Shown here: piece by piece, positions 33,154 to 42,825 of the stretch
How positions within the stretch are numbered: the first letter of the stretch is position 1
Layout: every line of letters begins with the position of its first letter
Assembly (NCBI GenBank): GCA_002105175.1
Contig: MCGE01000034.1
Location: forward strand, 190,001-254,000
DNA: 64,000 nucleotides
Direction: 5' to 3'
Origin: Absidia repens
Lineage: Eukaryota; Mucoromycota; Mucoromycetes; Mucorales; Cunninghamellaceae
Position numbers and translations under genes: made by a program
The notes under the pieces: model-generated
Told to the model about the DNA's origin: nothing
The model's database searches: none
Seen by the model: only the letters and a program-made list of their open reading frames with translations

Positions 33154-33491
33154 CTACACAGCATATAGTTCGTTTCGTAAGGTATTTCTAGTTTGTGTGC
33201 GGATAAGAAAGGCAGCATCGGCCCCAATAACGCTTGTGACTAGTTCATATACCTACGAAAATAAATGAAACAATAAGAATCCATACTTCTTTATTACCCC
33301 TTTTTTGCCTCACATAGCAAGCCGACATCATTGATATAGCCATAATGCCGTGTGAGCCTTTTCCCTCTACCTATTCCAATGGTGTATAAACATTAGAATA
33401 TACGATTCAGAGTTTTATGTATCACCAATTTATTTTACCTTCTAAAAGCAAAAAATTTATATCTGGTATGTTTTGCTCTTTTGAACTCCTT
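33154..33491 (-). pseudogene. Decayed gene fragment, unrecognised
   Basis: Three exon-like blocks on the minus strand: 33491-33439 (SSKEQNIPDINFLLLEG), 33370-33298 (GKRLTRHYGYINDVGLLCEAKKG) and 33252-33154 (VYELVTSVIGADAAFLIRTQ ... ELYAV stop). Each is flanked by plausible donors and acceptors and an intron of about 45-70 nt. The first two join in phase; the third does not, off by an odd number of bases, which suggests decay or a missed splice site. A D...CEAKK arrangement in block 2 recalls the core of PD-(D/E)XK nuclease-like proteins, but this is weak. It sits directly downstream of repeat copy 6 in the same orientation. Confidence 0.3.
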
Positions 33492-33689
33492 CTATATGAG
33501 TTGGAAAAGAAAAAGATGAAAAGAAGGGATTCGCTAGCATTCTATAACAAAGGGATTTGAAGAATCAGGGGTAATTGCAGTTCCATAGCGTTCAATTAAA
33601 CAGATACGACCAAAAAAAGTAGGTTTTTAATTTACTCTATATGCAATGAAAATAATGGGCTAAGTATACGCAGTCTGTTCAATCTAGCG

Positions 33690-34515
33690 GAGGCTATAAT
33701 ATTTTGCAGGGAAGATTAAGCTTGGCGATAGGTCATTGATTGATTGATATGAATGGTAAAGCGGAAATAGGGCAAGCTTTCATATCAAACTGCCTAGGAC
33801 TGCCAACAGTCAGTATGTAGATACGGGGGGGGGTTAGTCGTAGTGGGTGAGCTTGAAGAAAGCAGGCGTTTTATACAACGCTCGTCGAAAACTACAATAG
33901 CGGCATTACAACTATCAAATGAGTCAGTCGACGGATGAAAAATAGACATATTTTATTGAACCAGTACAATTAAAGCGATATGGTCAGTACTAAACTAAAA
34001 ATGCGGATTTATTGTACTAAGAGAGCTAATGGAGATAGCATGAGAGAGAATATTGAGAGATCTGAAGAATGATTAACATTAATCTAAAGCGACAATTGCA
34101 AAACGGGATCTAATATATTGGTAGTGTAGAAGGAATCTATCGCAGAGGTCATGAGGTAAGTCTATTGGGACATTTTTCATTGAAGCAAGGACAAAAGAGA
34201 CATATTTTATTCAGATGTAGATACAAACTATAGAGAAACTAACACTAAACTAAGCTAATGAGGACGCCAAAAGACCAACTACTGGTGGTCCCAAATCCTG
34301 AATGCAAAATGAAAGGGTTCCCCTTGCATCTTGTAATCCCTGAGATGAAAATCTTTCAAAACTAGTCCTGACGCTAATCTAGGTCCACCATAACCCCGTA
34401 GGAGCCACAATTGTGAAGAATTAAAGAAAAAAAAAAAAAGAAAACGAAAAGAAAGTGTGCGAAAAATAAAAATGGGCCAAAATAAATATTCACGTGGGCG
34501 GGATTTAAATCTTTT
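33690..34515 (-). repeat. Dispersed element, copy 6
   Basis: Minus-strand copy with an intact head (AAATCCCGCCCACGTGAATA, about 34487-34510), a pyrimidine tract, and a decayed stem-loop at 34311-34359 (GAAAGATTTTC; the 3' arm is one A short). AATAAA modules lie near 34200, 34170 and 33945. The tail is shared with copy 4, ending CTGCAAAATATTATAGCC (about 33693-33710). Confidence 0.78.
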
Positions 34516-35266
34516 TTTTTTTTTTTTTGTAAGTGAGGGTTTGGTTTTTCACAACAATCAAACTCTATATATACAATCATACATCATGAATATAGTGCCT
34601 CACTTCTCATAAAAAAAGACGAATCCTTCAAATGTGGTGTGTTAGAGGTGATTAGCGACTTGTAGTGATCAGTGCTTCTAAAAAAAAAAGGATGTCAAAA
34701 GGATTTCTTGAGTGGTTTTGAAAAAGTAATGAGTGTGTCAAAGTAGGCATAATAACGTACGTGATGATGAGAGTATACAAAACGCTATATTGGGGCACGT
34801 CTATTACTAGATTATATCTCTGGTGCTTTTGATAAAGTAGTTTGTGGGAACAAAATTGGTGAAGAAAAAGGAGATAGACTTAAGAGATGATGAAGGTAAT
34901 GATGGTGGAAAATATAATGCGTTACTATGTAAATCTGCCAGCAACTAATATTTTTAAAAAGGGATGCGGGAGTGAAAAATGTAAGGTGCACCGAGTCTTG
35001 CACGTTGTAATTCCAGATCAAATGCAACATCATCATAACTAAAACGTATGCAACCCACAAGTCATGTTCAATATATAAACCCATCTACATCTAATCATAC
35101 CACCCGAGCCAACATTATACAAAACATACTAGAGCAACGTAAAGATTCATTTTTCAAAACGACTTTTTATTACACGAGGGAAGGGGAAGGGGAGAAACAA
35201 AAAAAAAAAGTAAAGACTATACACTGAAGCAAATCAATAAAGGAAGATAAATGACTAAACTACGAA

Positions 35267-35828
35267 CTATTTCACTTCGGTTGGTTCTAATAAAGCAGAT
35301 GGTGGGGCGATACCTTGCACATCAGTCAATGCGGCATCCACAATGTAGGTATAATGATCTGATTTCCGCTCTTCTTTCATTTCGTAAGCGATAAACAGTT
35401 CACAACCTGTAAATAAAAAAATAAAAACGTGTTAGAAGGGATACTGGTCTTCAAAACGAGTCAATTGCTGTATATATTGTTTGTTGATCTTACGAGGACA
35501 ATGGTATCGATATTGTTTTTCGAATCCGTCACGTCTAAAAGAAAGAAAGAATGAGTCTCCAAACAATCATCAGTTATATTTTCATATAGTACCTTTTCAG
35601 AATGACGGGTTGTTTTGGTTCTGCATTGAGTTTGTAAGTACGCTGGCGATTGTCTACGATGATGGCATTGTCGCTTTTTCGTCGAGGAAGGAGTTGTAGT
35701 TCTGCATCGATCACCATTAAAAATTCAGAGCATAAACAATAGTAGATTTGTAGTTTTTGTCGTTGATCATTTTGATTCTCATCAAAGTTGGATGAAGAGA
35801 CGGTTGAAGATGAGACAATTTTTGGCAT
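35267..35828 (-). CDS. STEEP1 (UPF0428/CXorf56) homologue
   Basis: Three exons, 35828-35593, 35534-35494 and 35406-35267, give 138 aa. It begins MPKIVSSSTVSSS, then IYYCLCSEFLMVIDAELQLLPRRKSDNAIIVD, KQPVILKRRDGFEKQYRYHCPRCELFIAYEM and IVDAAL. This follows human STEEP1 closely, including the YYCLCGQ-type motif and the C-x2-C pair (YHCPRC, residues about 91-94) of a zinc-ribbon-like fold. In animals STEEP1 promotes ER exit of STING; fungi lack that pathway, so a general ER or splicing-linked role is more likely but unknown. An upstream in-frame Met would prepend a hydrophobic Phe run, so the start at 35828 is preferred. Confidence 0.88.
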
Positions 35829-36429
35829 AGTTTTGGGTAACAAAGAAAAAAAAATTAGAAAAAAAAAAAATAACAGACCGACAAAGACTTCGTTCGCCCG
35901 CTTTTTATTCAAACCCCGTATGCGTCAATGCACCCTCAATACACTAGCATCCACAAACTATGTCGCATTTTCCTCCATGAATAATAGACATATTAAAATA
36001 CCAAAACCAAGTAAATACTAAAAACAAAAATACATTACATCAAAGCAAAACATATATCCGGCTTGACACCCAATCCCAATTTCTGAGCCATAGATAGATG
36101 AATCTTGCGCCACTTTTTTTTTACCCAAACCTTGGGTCATGTCCGCCACTTGCAAAATGGTAACAAAAAGGCCAAGCATTTCGGTGTTTCGCACCCAAAA
36201 AGAAAGAAAAAAGAAGGGGGCGGGCCTAAAATGAATTCGATAAAAAAAAAAAAAAAGGAAGTAACAGTCGCATTTCAACACAAAACAAGTAAAGAGACAC
36301 GATGATAAATGAAAAGAGGTGTATAGTTTTTTTTTATTGTACAACAAAGATGGAATTTTTTTTTTTAAAAAAAAAGAAAAAGGCAAATAATACAAAAAGA
36401 GAAAATCATAGTAATGCAAAGGGTAAAAT
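35829..36429. other. Intergenic between STEEP1 homologue and 3D-domain gene
   Basis: Short tandem gap. The STEEP1 promoter side holds CGCCCGC near 35893-35899. There are A-rich runs at 36241-36256 and 36356-36375. No gene is seen. Confidence 0.45.
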
Positions 36430-37328
36430 TTAATGTAGCTCAGCCCAAGATTTGACTTTGGTGGTGACATAAGATAAAACCTTGCATTTCTTTTGCTTGA
36501 CGGTGACATGATTGGGGATTTTTCCATCCAAAACATTGTAGGCTGAGTATTGTAAAACATAAAAGTCCAATTGGCAGCCATCAAAGCTCCAGCCTTCATC
36601 ATCCACACGCACACAGCCATTGTGTTTCTTGCCATCAGGGAGTTTCAAGCCATCCAATTCTTTGATGTATAAAGTCGTCCCGATTTTCATGTCATTGGAG
36701 GCAACACTAACCCAGGGTTCCAAAGAATTGTCATCATCCGAGCCTAAATAAAAAAATTAAAAAAAAAAATGTGAGACTTGGCACATTGTTTTTCATGTTA
36801 ATTAATAAAATGATGACTTACCTAAGCCATAAGGATTTTTCGATCGATCGACTTTGACAAAGGTATTTTTGCCAGAATCCAAATTGACCATGATGCCGTT
36901 TTCAAGAAGACCTGTTCCTTCCATTTGGAATTTCTAGAGAAAAAAAAGAGAGGGTCAGTATGGAATAAGTGAAGGCAAAAAAAAAAAAAAAAAATACACT
37001 TACTTCGTAGGTGGTTTTCGACACTTTGGCAATGGTTTTTCCCTTCTTCGTTTTCAATGTCTTTGTCTTGGAGCCACTGAGAGTGACCTTTTTTCCGTTA
37101 TTGAGTACGTCTTTGTCACCTTGCTTAGGAATCCAATATCTATAATGCGTTAATTGAGTTCAAAAAAAAAAGAGGTCAAAACCACAGGCTCGAAATGTGA
37201 CTAACTTGTACTTACTGTGTAAGTGTGGCATGTTTGTAGCAACTTTTCAATCGTTTTTCAAGTGGTGCGGCTGTGGCAAGCATTACCAATGTCATCGCAA
37301 AAAGAATAGTCAATAAAGTAAGTTTCAT
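36430..37328 (-). CDS. Secreted 3D-domain (double-psi beta-barrel) protein
   Basis: Four exons, 37328-37216, 37139-37004, 36933-36822 and 36743-36430, give 224 aa. A signal peptide (MKLTLLTILFAMTLVMLATA) is followed by APLEKR, a Kex2-type dibasic site. Mature features: YWIPKQGD, the Lys-rich KTIAKVSKTTYEKFQMEGTG, SVASNDMKIGTTLYIKELDG, LKLPDGKKHNGCVRVDDEGW and DGCQLDFYVL. The closing Asp-rich block and PIGTKLYI-like segment are the signature of 3D/RlpA-like barrels; fungal versions are secreted and presumed to act on or bind cell-wall polymers. The usual catalytic evidence is indirect, so 'wall-active' is inference. Exon cuts are all well formed. Confidence 0.85.
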
Positions 37329-38298
37329 AATGATAATAGTGGAGGAGTATTGTCAAAGGCAAAAAAAGGGGGGAATGATATAAAGTTATAAAGAAGGGAA
37401 TGGGATAAGGAAGTCAGAGAGATCCAGCTCAAAGGTAAACAAGTTGTATAAAAAAGACACAAGTAATATGCGATCAACGCTAAATCAAAATAAAAATGTG
37501 AGAGATTGAACAGAAAGAAAAAGAGAATTGAGAAAAAAAAAGGTTCATTTTTATATTCATTCATGGTAATGAGTGTGGATAAAAAAACTCTAAATGAATT
37601 TACCAAATTTAGAAGGTAATTGGACGGACTTTTTTTTCGTTACAAGAAAAAAGCAAGAGAGATGAATTTCTGTAGGTGACACCAGGGTGGCTATGATGCC
37701 TTTTTTACTACTGCTCCTTTTATGAAATTGAACACAAGTCAATCAACCTGCATGGTTTTTTTTTTTTTTTTTTTTTTTTTTTTGGCCTTGTTAAGGGGAG
37801 AGAGTGAGAGAGAAAGAGGCGATCATATAAAAATAAAAAAAGGAGGGGAAAATTGTAAAAAAACTTGTATAATAATGACAATTAGCACTAGCATGAGTAT
37901 AATAATGAGAATTGAAGGCAATCAACTTGTGAAAAAAGGAGAACGGGGCTTTTACAAGTTTTTTTTTTTTTTTTTTTTTCTGTTCATGTGGTCCTATCAA
38001 ATACCGGAGTGAGGCGGCGTTTCGTTTCTATGATGCAAAAAAATTCAGGTACGGCGATGACAACCAATAGAGACATCAGAATTATATAACCATAAAAGTA
38101 GAATTCGGCTTGATAATAATAATGTTGTATCCAAAGACGTGCTTCCGTTTATGTAAAAAGTTAAATAGAATTCTTAGAATGAATATTTTTTCCGTCTACC
38201 TATCAAAAAAGAAAGTATGATGACAGGCAAAGATCAATTCCTTAACACACAAATATGAAGACAGTTGACATAAAGTTAAAAAAAGGGAGGGTATTTTA
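37329..38298. other. Intergenic, 3D-domain promoter and CK2 beta 3' flank
   Basis: A/T-rich with T runs at about 37757-37783 and 37960-37979; the former is in a low-complexity block flanked by GAGAGAG repeats. No coding signal is supported. Confidence 0.45.
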
Positions 38299-39489
38299 TT
38301 AAATGATCGTAGGTAAAATAAGGGGAAGGGATTGACTATTGGCAGGTACTAAATGAGTGTGACTAGGGGAAGAAGTGTGGTAGGATCCCGAAGTGGTAGT
38401 GGTGGTGGTCGATTCGTGGTGTAACAATTGCTCCTGTTGATTCTTGTCCATAAGTTTGAAGCCAAAAATGCGTGGTACATAGTGATCACTGGATTTTGTT
38501 GGAGCCAACGATGGGTGAGTTTGTAAAAACAAGTGGGCAAATGTCGTACCAAAATAAGCACCGTCCAGTGAAGCATGCTGGGAGGAGCGCACGTTGTATA
38601 CATCTTCGCATTGTGGGCAAAATAACTTGACACTGGTTGTTAGGGGTTGATCTGAGATGCCAACAGGTAAAAGTGATTGATTTTTACAAAGGTACCGAGG
38701 ACATGACCCGTAAATTGCTTGTTCATATTTGAGTTTCTATGGTAAATGGTATATGAATGAATGATCATTGTTGTTGAATAAATGTCCCGCCTTTTTTTCT
38801 TTCTTTCTTACCATCTTTGCCATCCCAGTACCGGTAAGTATAAATCTTGCATGTATCAGACCATAGAGATGGCGAGCCATTTTTTCGATTTCTACCCTAG
38901 TGCCTTGTTCATATTCACGATAATCTAATCATAAACATCATTATCACCATATCCAATTAAAAACAAAAAGTGGATCAGAAGTTCGTTCTGTAAGCGGCGT
39001 TTGAAAACCCGTGATTACAGTCTTCATCACTGGATCGAAAAATTTATGCCCCACCACCCGTCCTATGAACTTACCGAAGTTGTCAGTCAGCATATCCAAA
39101 GCTTGTAAATAAAATCGAGGCATTGATTCATCGAGTTTGGTCAAGTTGAATCGATCCAAAATGAAGCTGTCGTCTACTTTGCAAAAGTATTCATTTCCGC
39201 TTAAACCCAGGAACCAATCAATCCAGTATTTCATACGCCGTTCATGGTTAAATCCGTTGCTGCTAGTCGTGCTGCTACCACTGGTAATTGTTTCTATCGA
39301 AAAAAGAAAAAAAAATAATTAATAACAAGATAGTGTATAATATTTCAGGCGGAGAGGCTCTTTACGTCTAGAGGGAGGTGAGTGATGCGCTGCATTACTT
39401 GATGGCGATATAGGGACCTTCTTTTCAAAGAAATTCGTAAACCATTGACCAAAAGAAAAGTCAGCAGAAGGTGATAATGGTATAGACAT
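38299..39489 (-). CDS. Casein kinase 2 regulatory beta subunit
   Basis: Four exons, 39489-39366, 39293-39075, 38924-38812 and 38736-38299, give 297 aa. A Ser-rich N-terminal extension (about 55 residues) precedes [29 protein letters not shown], then [19 protein letters not shown], the zinc site CPRYLC...FCPQCEDVY and [15 protein letters not shown] Ser/Thr/His-rich tail of about 45 residues follows. The open frame runs past 39075 but the true donor (GGTAAGTTC) is there: the extra peptide is intronic and the family sequence resumes at [15 protein letters not shown]. The beta subunit dimerises through the zinc finger and positions CK2 alpha. The usual acidic loop is shorter here. Confidence 0.94.
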
Positions 39490-40079
39490 GGTATAGTATG
39501 ATTGAGAGAAAAATATGAGAAAAAGAGAAAAATAAGTGTGGGGAAAAAAAACAACATGGCAAAATAAACTGGTGATCTTGAAATTCTTTTTTAAACTTCC
39601 GACGCTTGTCGATTTTCATGCCCCAAAGTATTCGCGAATCAAGCTCCACTATAGACAAACATATTAATCAAAGTACTATGTCTTGTGTTTTTTTATACAT
39701 GTACATATAGCATTTGATACTATAATGCATCAAGTTATTTTTAATTGTGTCGTTAGAAATAAAGCAGTTTTTTTCCCTTTGTTCCCACCTAACCGAATGT
39801 GCTTCCTATTTGATTAAAGTTCTTTTTTAATTTGGTCATTCATCCCATCACAAAATCATAATAATAATAATAAGAACAATAATAATAAAATAACATACAA
39901 TAACAATTCTTTTATTCTATAATCATCATAAAAAAAGAATGGTACTACACTAAATATATAATGCTAGCTACAACTACAACTATAGCGACGACTACTACTA
40001 TTAATACCACTAATGAGAGTACTAGTCCATGGGTTCGGCAAACATCCTGCTCATAAAGTACAATCCAGCCACTAAACAC
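39490..40079. other. Intergenic, CK2 beta promoter
   Basis: Contains A/T-rich DNA with ATA/AAT trinucleotide runs near 39857-39900. It is the 5' flank of CK2 beta and the 3' flank of the membrane-protein gene. No gene is seen. Confidence 0.45.
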
Positions 40080-40914
40080 CTAAGCTGATTTCTTCCCACT
40101 ATTGCCGAATTGTGGAGACCTAGATGATCCATTAGCGTTACTGTTTTCGTTACCATCATCGTCATCGTCCACCACCACGAACATGTTCGGTTGATTATCA
40201 GTCTTGGCAGCTGTAACAGAAGAGGATGAAGATGCTTCCTGCAGGTCACCAAAATCATCATCATCATCATCATCATTTTTGTCGCTGGCATCGATGTGGT
40301 TTTTGTAGCTGTTTGTGCGTGCTCGTGTGGCCAAGGAATCGTTATGGTGTTGGGTATCTGCTACAAAAGAAAAGAAACCGCTTCGGCTTTAGTCCCACGG
40401 AAAAAGACGCATCTCCACCCCACTCCCACCACCCAATATTTTTACTTACCGTTTAGCTCTTCATCAATATCATCTTGGTCGCTGAAATCATTCAGTAAGC
40501 CTTGTCTTGATTCTTCGTCGTCAATATCGTCAAAAGGGTCTTGTTGTCGTTGTCTTCTCCCTCGTCCACGTGAATTGCCTTGGTCGTTGCCGCTTCGTAG
40601 TATCAAAGGAAAACTGTAACGATTGGGTACGAGACGATTGGCTTTGCGAAGACAAAAACACAATCCAATACCTAATATGATAACCAGTGTATACTAAATA
40701 TAAAGAGCGGATAGTGTTAGAAAGAAGAAGGATAGAGAATGTGCGTTTTTAATACATACGATAACGATGACTGAAGGAAGATCGTAAGAACTTGGTTTAT
40801 GACCAACCGGCGGCGTCGGATATTCTTGTCCTAAAATATATACAAACGAAGTAATGTATTAAAAGAATAGCTGATGCTATCATGATATTTCATGAAAACC
40901 CTACGTTTATCCAT
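40080..40914 (-). CDS. Single-pass membrane protein with acidic tail, unrecognised
   Basis: Four exons, 40914-40905, 40830-40760, 40693-40450 and 40360-40080, give 201 aa. Exon 1 is only 10 nt (ATG GAT AAA C). The short lumenal or extracellular N-terminus (QEYPTPPVGHKPSSYDLP) is followed by one TM helix (SVIVIYTLVIILGIGLCFCL) and a basic stop-transfer stretch (RKANRLVPNR). The cytosolic tail has QDPFDDIDDEESRQGLLNDF (an acidic-dileucine-like sorting motif, EESRQGLL), an Asp run and FGDLQEASSSS. The layout suggests a sorted type III or tail-heavy membrane protein of the Golgi or endosome, an inference only. No family is recognised. Confidence 0.6.
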
Positions 40915-41385
40915 TATGTACTGTATAAAAAATAAAAACTAAAAAATTGGTGAGAAAAAGAAACGAAAAACCTCTTCTCAGCATATTTTAAATCCCGCCG
41001 ATTTTCTTCATTCTTCATTGACGGAGTGATTGTACTGTACTGTACTGAAAAGTTACAGCGCTGAGCACCCTCACTAAAAATTCGCTTTTATCTTTTAATT
41101 CTTCCATTTGGTCTGTTTACACTGTACTTTACATAACAGTCATGTCCAATAAAAACGCCAACTTCTGTATGGATGTCATTGCTGTAAATAAACACAGGCA
41201 TGTTTCATTTATTCTGATTTCATAAACCAGTCCTTATGCTCATCAATTTTATATTCATTTTATTGCATTAACCATTCTCAAGCGTCATACCTGTTTTAGT
41301 AAGCGGAATGTAAAATATCATTGTTTTTTTGTTTATTTTGCACGAACCACTTTTTTTCTCTCCCGCTCTCCAGTGAACACCAACA
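40915..41385. other. Divergent promoter between membrane-protein and proline-rich genes
   Basis: Both flanking genes start here in opposite directions. It holds TTTTAAATCCCGCCGATTTT at about 40986-41005, which resembles the head of the dispersed element and an E2F-type site but lacks the rest of the repeat. A TGTACTGTACTG direct repeat lies near 41032-41045. Confidence 0.5.
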
Positions 41386-42315
41386 ATGGATAAACAACAA
41401 TACAAAGGAAAACCTCTTCCCTTTCCTGCAGAAATTGCTCATAGGCCTACTTCCAAACCCATTCCTTCTGCCTATCGACCGCCAATAGCCCAATCGGCAT
41501 GGAGCTCTGGTCAGCTCTCAAACAAACCTTTTTGGGAAGCAAGTGGCAATAACGATTCGTCAACTCCGGCTCAACAGCAGCAGCCACAACAAGAGCAACA
41601 ACAGCAGCAGCATAGCCATACAACCACCGCTCCTCCTTCTCCCCCTCCTGCATCTGCTCAGACATTAGCATCGACTTGGGGCTCACAACCATTACAGGAA
41701 CACCCAAAGGCACTCGCATCTACACCAGAACATTCTTACCAGCCTTCACCTGCCCCTGCAACTATTCCTGCACATCCTTACCAGCCGTCGCCTGCACCCT
41801 CACCGCAATCTTCAACGCCATTAGCGCCTGCACCAGGATCACCACCGATGACACGAAAACAGCGTAAATCGCTGGGTTCATACGCGTCGAAATACGCACC
41901 TATTCCACCTCCTTCTGCTACTTCTGGTGCTGGCACTGCTACTGCTACTGCTACTGCTACTACCTCTACCACTAATGCTCCTGCCACCACACCCCCTCCT
42001 CCTCCTCCTGTTGCTGCTGCTGCTGCCCCTATTGATGAACCTGCACCACCGGTTATCAGTGGCACCATCTCCCTCTCCGACCTGCTAGCACCTTTATCTC
42101 CTCCACCAGCACAACAACCATTATTTGAACTGGATATTGAATTGATTCCTGGTGTCAGTGCACTTCTGCCGGTACACGAAACGGAGGATTATATCACTTT
42201 AGTCAAGGAATTTGGAGCGCGGCACCATCTATCGATTGCCCCCGATGCTGAACGGTCCTTTGCAAATAAAATACAACAAATGGTCACTGAAATGAAAAAG
42301 TTTAAAGGACAATGA
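41386..42315 (+). CDS. Proline/glutamine-rich protein, unrecognised
   Basis: A single exon gives 309 aa. The N-terminus (MDKQQYKGKPLPFPAEIAH) is followed by Gln runs, repeats of YQPSPAP type (two copies near residues 117-140), a Thr/Ala run (TATATATATT) and Pro runs. Only the C-terminal third looks folded: PLFELDIELIPGVSALLPVHETEDY, then ARHHLSIAPDAERSFANKIQQMV. MTRKQRKSLGSYASKY in the middle is basic. There is no signal peptide or TM segment. It could be a cytoskeletal or RNA-associated scaffold; I do not assign a function. Neighbours give no clue beyond the shared promoter with the membrane-protein gene. Confidence 0.6.
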   Translation: MDKQQYKGKPLPFPAEIAHRPTSKPIPSAYRPPIAQSAWSSGQLSNKPFWEASGNNDSSTPAQQQQPQQEQQQQQHSHTTTAPPSPPPASAQTLASTWGSQPLQEHPKALASTPEHSYQPSPAPATIPAHPYQPSPAPSPQSSTPLAPAPGSPPMTRKQRKSLGSYASKYAPIPPPSATSGAGTATATATATTSTTNAPATTPPPPPPVAAAAAPIDEPAPPVISGTISLSDLLAPLSPPPAQQPLFELDIELIPGVSALLPVHETEDYITLVKEFGARHHLSIAPDAERSFANKIQQMVTEMKKFKGQ

Positions 42316-42825
42316 TGATCGATCGATTTGACTGGAATGGCAATGACTTTTTTTTTTTTTTCAGTTGGTCCGGAACATTGCATTAACATTAGCATTAACA
42401 TTTAGCATTAACAATAGTAGTAGTATTAGTAATAGAATAGCCATTCTACCCTTAATTTTTATATTTTATATATCAATAAAACGAATACTTGTATATCAGA
42501 TGATGAGTAATGACTTGAATAGGTTGTGTTGGATTTTGGGAATAAAGAAGGGAAGGGTTTGGATATATTGTTTGGTCATGTTTGTCATGGTAGGGGCAGT
42601 GGTTTTACTGTAGTATCGCACCTTTAAAAAAGATCGCGCGTCGCGTGGTCGGTAGGTGTATATTTTTTTAAATATTTTTTTTTTTTACTCGCACTGGATT
42701 TGTTTCTCTTTTTCTTTCTCAACACTTTTTTTTTTTTTTCCCTTCTTTTACTCTCTTCACCGAGCGTCTTTTTTATATCTTCTGTCCCTCTCTATTTGTC
42801 TTTCGACTTCAATAAAATATATACC
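42316..42825. other. Intergenic, RNR1 promoter
   Basis: Holds the 3' end of the proline-rich gene (short tandem ACATTAGCATTA-like repeats near 42378-42415) and the RNR1 promoter with tandem CGCGT motifs (42637-42645, listed separately). A T/C-rich leader runs from about 42660 to 42815. Confidence 0.5.
42635..42648 (+). promoter_or_regulatory. Tandem CGCGT (MCB-like) motifs upstream of RNR1
   Basis: CGCGCGTCGCGTGG lies about 180 nt upstream of the RNR1 start; read on the other strand it contains ACGCGACGCG. MCB boxes (ACGCGT) bound by MBF control RNR1 at G1/S in yeasts. The match to ACGCG is exact, but the final base of the full MCB consensus is not met. Confidence 0.45.

Larger units (their letters stand above)
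32180..35266. other. Intergenic gap with gene debris and repeat copy 6
   Basis: Contains the promoter of the SH3 gene (32180-32560, A-rich leader), a stretch at 32749-32961 with protein-like frames on both strands, a probable decayed gene at 33154-33491, and repeat copy 6 at about 33690-34515. From 34515 to 35266 it is A/T-rich with no gene seen. Confidence 0.5.

Noticed and set aside
38941..39074. Apparent 45-residue insert in CK2 beta (continuing open frame past LTDNF)
   Set aside because: A GGTAAGTTC donor and a GATTAG acceptor remove it and restore the family sequence [15 protein letters not shown]; the open frame is intronic.
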